Positions 63,356-64,000 of a stretch of 64,000 bases of DNA are shown in pieces; the first letter of the stretch is position 1, and each line of letters opens with the position of its first letter. Origin of the DNA: Methanotorris igneus Kol 5 (GTDB lineage Archaea; AGJL01; Methanococci; Methanococcales; Methanococcaceae); assembly GCF_000214415.1 (NCBI RefSeq), contig NC_015562.1, positions 1,116,001 to 1,180,000 on the forward strand, written 5' to 3'. A program made the position numbers and the translations under genes. The notes beneath the pieces are model-generated. The model was not told where the DNA came from. It worked only from the letters and a program-made list of their open reading frames with translations, and searched no databases.

Positions 63356-64000
63356 GTGGATGAGTATTTACTGTTCTTTATAATTATTGCCACAGTGTTT
63401 ATTGTCCCTAATTTATTGAGGAAGTTTAACGTTCCTGCTATAACGTCAATTATGTTGGCGGGTATTTTGATAGGGCCCCATGGTTTAAATATTCTTCAAG
63501 TTGATGGAACTTTAAAGATATTTTCTTCATTTGGAGCGATATTTTTGATGTTTTTGGCTGGCTTGGAAGTTGATAATGAAACTTTGAGGGAAGAGTTTAA
63601 AAACTCTATGGTAGTCAGTTTATTTTCCCTCCTAATACCCGGTGTTGGTGGATACTTGGTTGGGCAATATTTAGGGCTTGGATTTGCTGGGAGTTTGTTG
63701 TATTCAGTTATATTCGCTTCCCATTCCGTTGGAATTGTCTATGCATTAATGGATGAGCTTAAAATGGTTAAAACAAAGTTGGGAACGATGATGTTGAGTG
63801 CAACTATATTGATTGATTTGATTACGTTAATATTATTGTCTATTGTCATTAAGTTGAGTGAAACAAATGCAATAACATCAGATATCTGGATGTTTTTAAT
63901 ATATGCTGGGTTATACATTGGGGGGTTGTTATTAACAATCCCATATCTATCAAAAATCATCTTTAAAAACCTTGAAAAACTCCATATCCAAAGGATTCAT
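63356..64000 (+). CDS. Cation/proton antiporter (CPA2/NapA type), N-terminal part
   Basis: An incomplete gene running off the window; about 215 residues are visible. The first helices (LLFFIIIATVFIVPNLLRKF), SIMLAGILIGPHGLNIL near residue 30, and FGAIFLMFLAGLEVDNETL near 57 are the signature of the CPA2 family (NapA/KefB). SATILIDLITLILLSIVIKL further on contains the membrane aspartate of the transport site. It should exchange Na+ or K+ for H+. I prefer the GTG start at 63356, five bases after GGTGA, over the in-frame ATG at 63338. Confidence 0.88.
   Translation, partial: MDEYLLFFIIIATVFIVPNLLRKFNVPAITSIMLAGILIGPHGLNILQVDGTLKIFSSFGAIFLMFLAGLEVDNETLREEFKNSMVVSLFSLLIPGVGGYLVGQYLGLGFAGSLLYSVIFASHSVGIVYALMDELKMVKTKLGTMMLSATILIDLITLILLSIVIKLSETNAITSDIWMFLIYAGLYIGGLLLTIPYLSKIIFKNLEKLHIQRIH

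Overview
This window looks like a chromosomal segment of a hyperthermophilic, hydrogenotrophic methanogen of the Methanocaldococcaceae (Methanocaldococcus or Methanotorris type). The evidence is very AT-rich DNA with GC-rich tRNAs, Shine-Dalgarno sites of the GGTGA type, and archaeal information genes (TFB, TFE, MCM, small primase subunit, Gar1, Nip7, Elp3). Methanogen genes are also present: [Fe]-hydrogenase hmd with cofactor genes, mptA for methanopterin and mfnF for methanofuran. The block hmd / cyclase / gar1 / tfb / klbA / two T2SS-F genes / HD protein / tfe / ATP-grasp / mptA / Cdc6-like ATPase matches, as I remember it, the order around M. jannaschii MJ0774-MJ0787.

Layout. 1-1.2 kb: end of an unknown gene, an orphan TnpB-element end, a MITE and nip7. 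1.3-5.4 kb: argH plus a small decayed locus that resembles a circular-bacteriocin cluster, enclosed by two inverted copies of a 135-bp repeat. 5.5-9.5 kb: secreted and membrane proteins of unknown function. 9.5-14.1 kb: the hmd cofactor operon and hmd. 14.3-16.4 kb: cyclase, gar1, tfb. 16.4-17.6 kb: a gene-free graveyard of mobile-element ends. 17.6-22 kb: klbA, carrying an intein with an unusual helix-turn-helix insert, and two membrane-platform genes. 22-26.7 kb: HD protein, tfe, ATP-grasp, mptA and the Cdc6-like ATPase. 26.7-31.5 kb: a candidate replication-origin region with an HTH/zinc protein, a degenerate AAA+-like protein and an MCM. 31.7-36.4 kb: DUF4013 protein, permuted CobB/CobQ-like protein, an IS481-type element, a channel gene truncated by it, and an RCK potassium channel. 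36.5-44.4 kb: queC, mfnF, a complete IS607 element, bioA, polyprenol-kinase-like gene, elp3. 45-50.7 kb: SemiSWEET, amt-glnK, GXGXG protein, two tRNAs, DUF166, priS. 51-57.5 kb: HTH, ParA/MinD-like, a membrane gene split by an IS, a minD operon, a glycosyltransferase. 57.5-64 kb: radical SAM/TRAM protein, a box C/D sRNA, a permease / C5-epimerase / deacetylase-like / dphB cluster, and the start of a cation/proton antiporter.

The main non-genic theme is a dense family of short inverted-repeat elements whose termini read TATAGTCGT(G/T)TGCG. They sit directly against gene ends. In at least three places the terminal repeat supplies the stop codon of the neighbouring gene, and in others it lies where a TATA box would be expected. 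The most promising leads are the degenerate AAA+ protein coupled to MCM beside an origin-like region, the HTH-bearing KlbA intein, the bacteriocin-like locus, the orphan omegaRNA-like ends together with a TnpB that lacks its third catalytic acid, and a well-formed box C/D sRNA.
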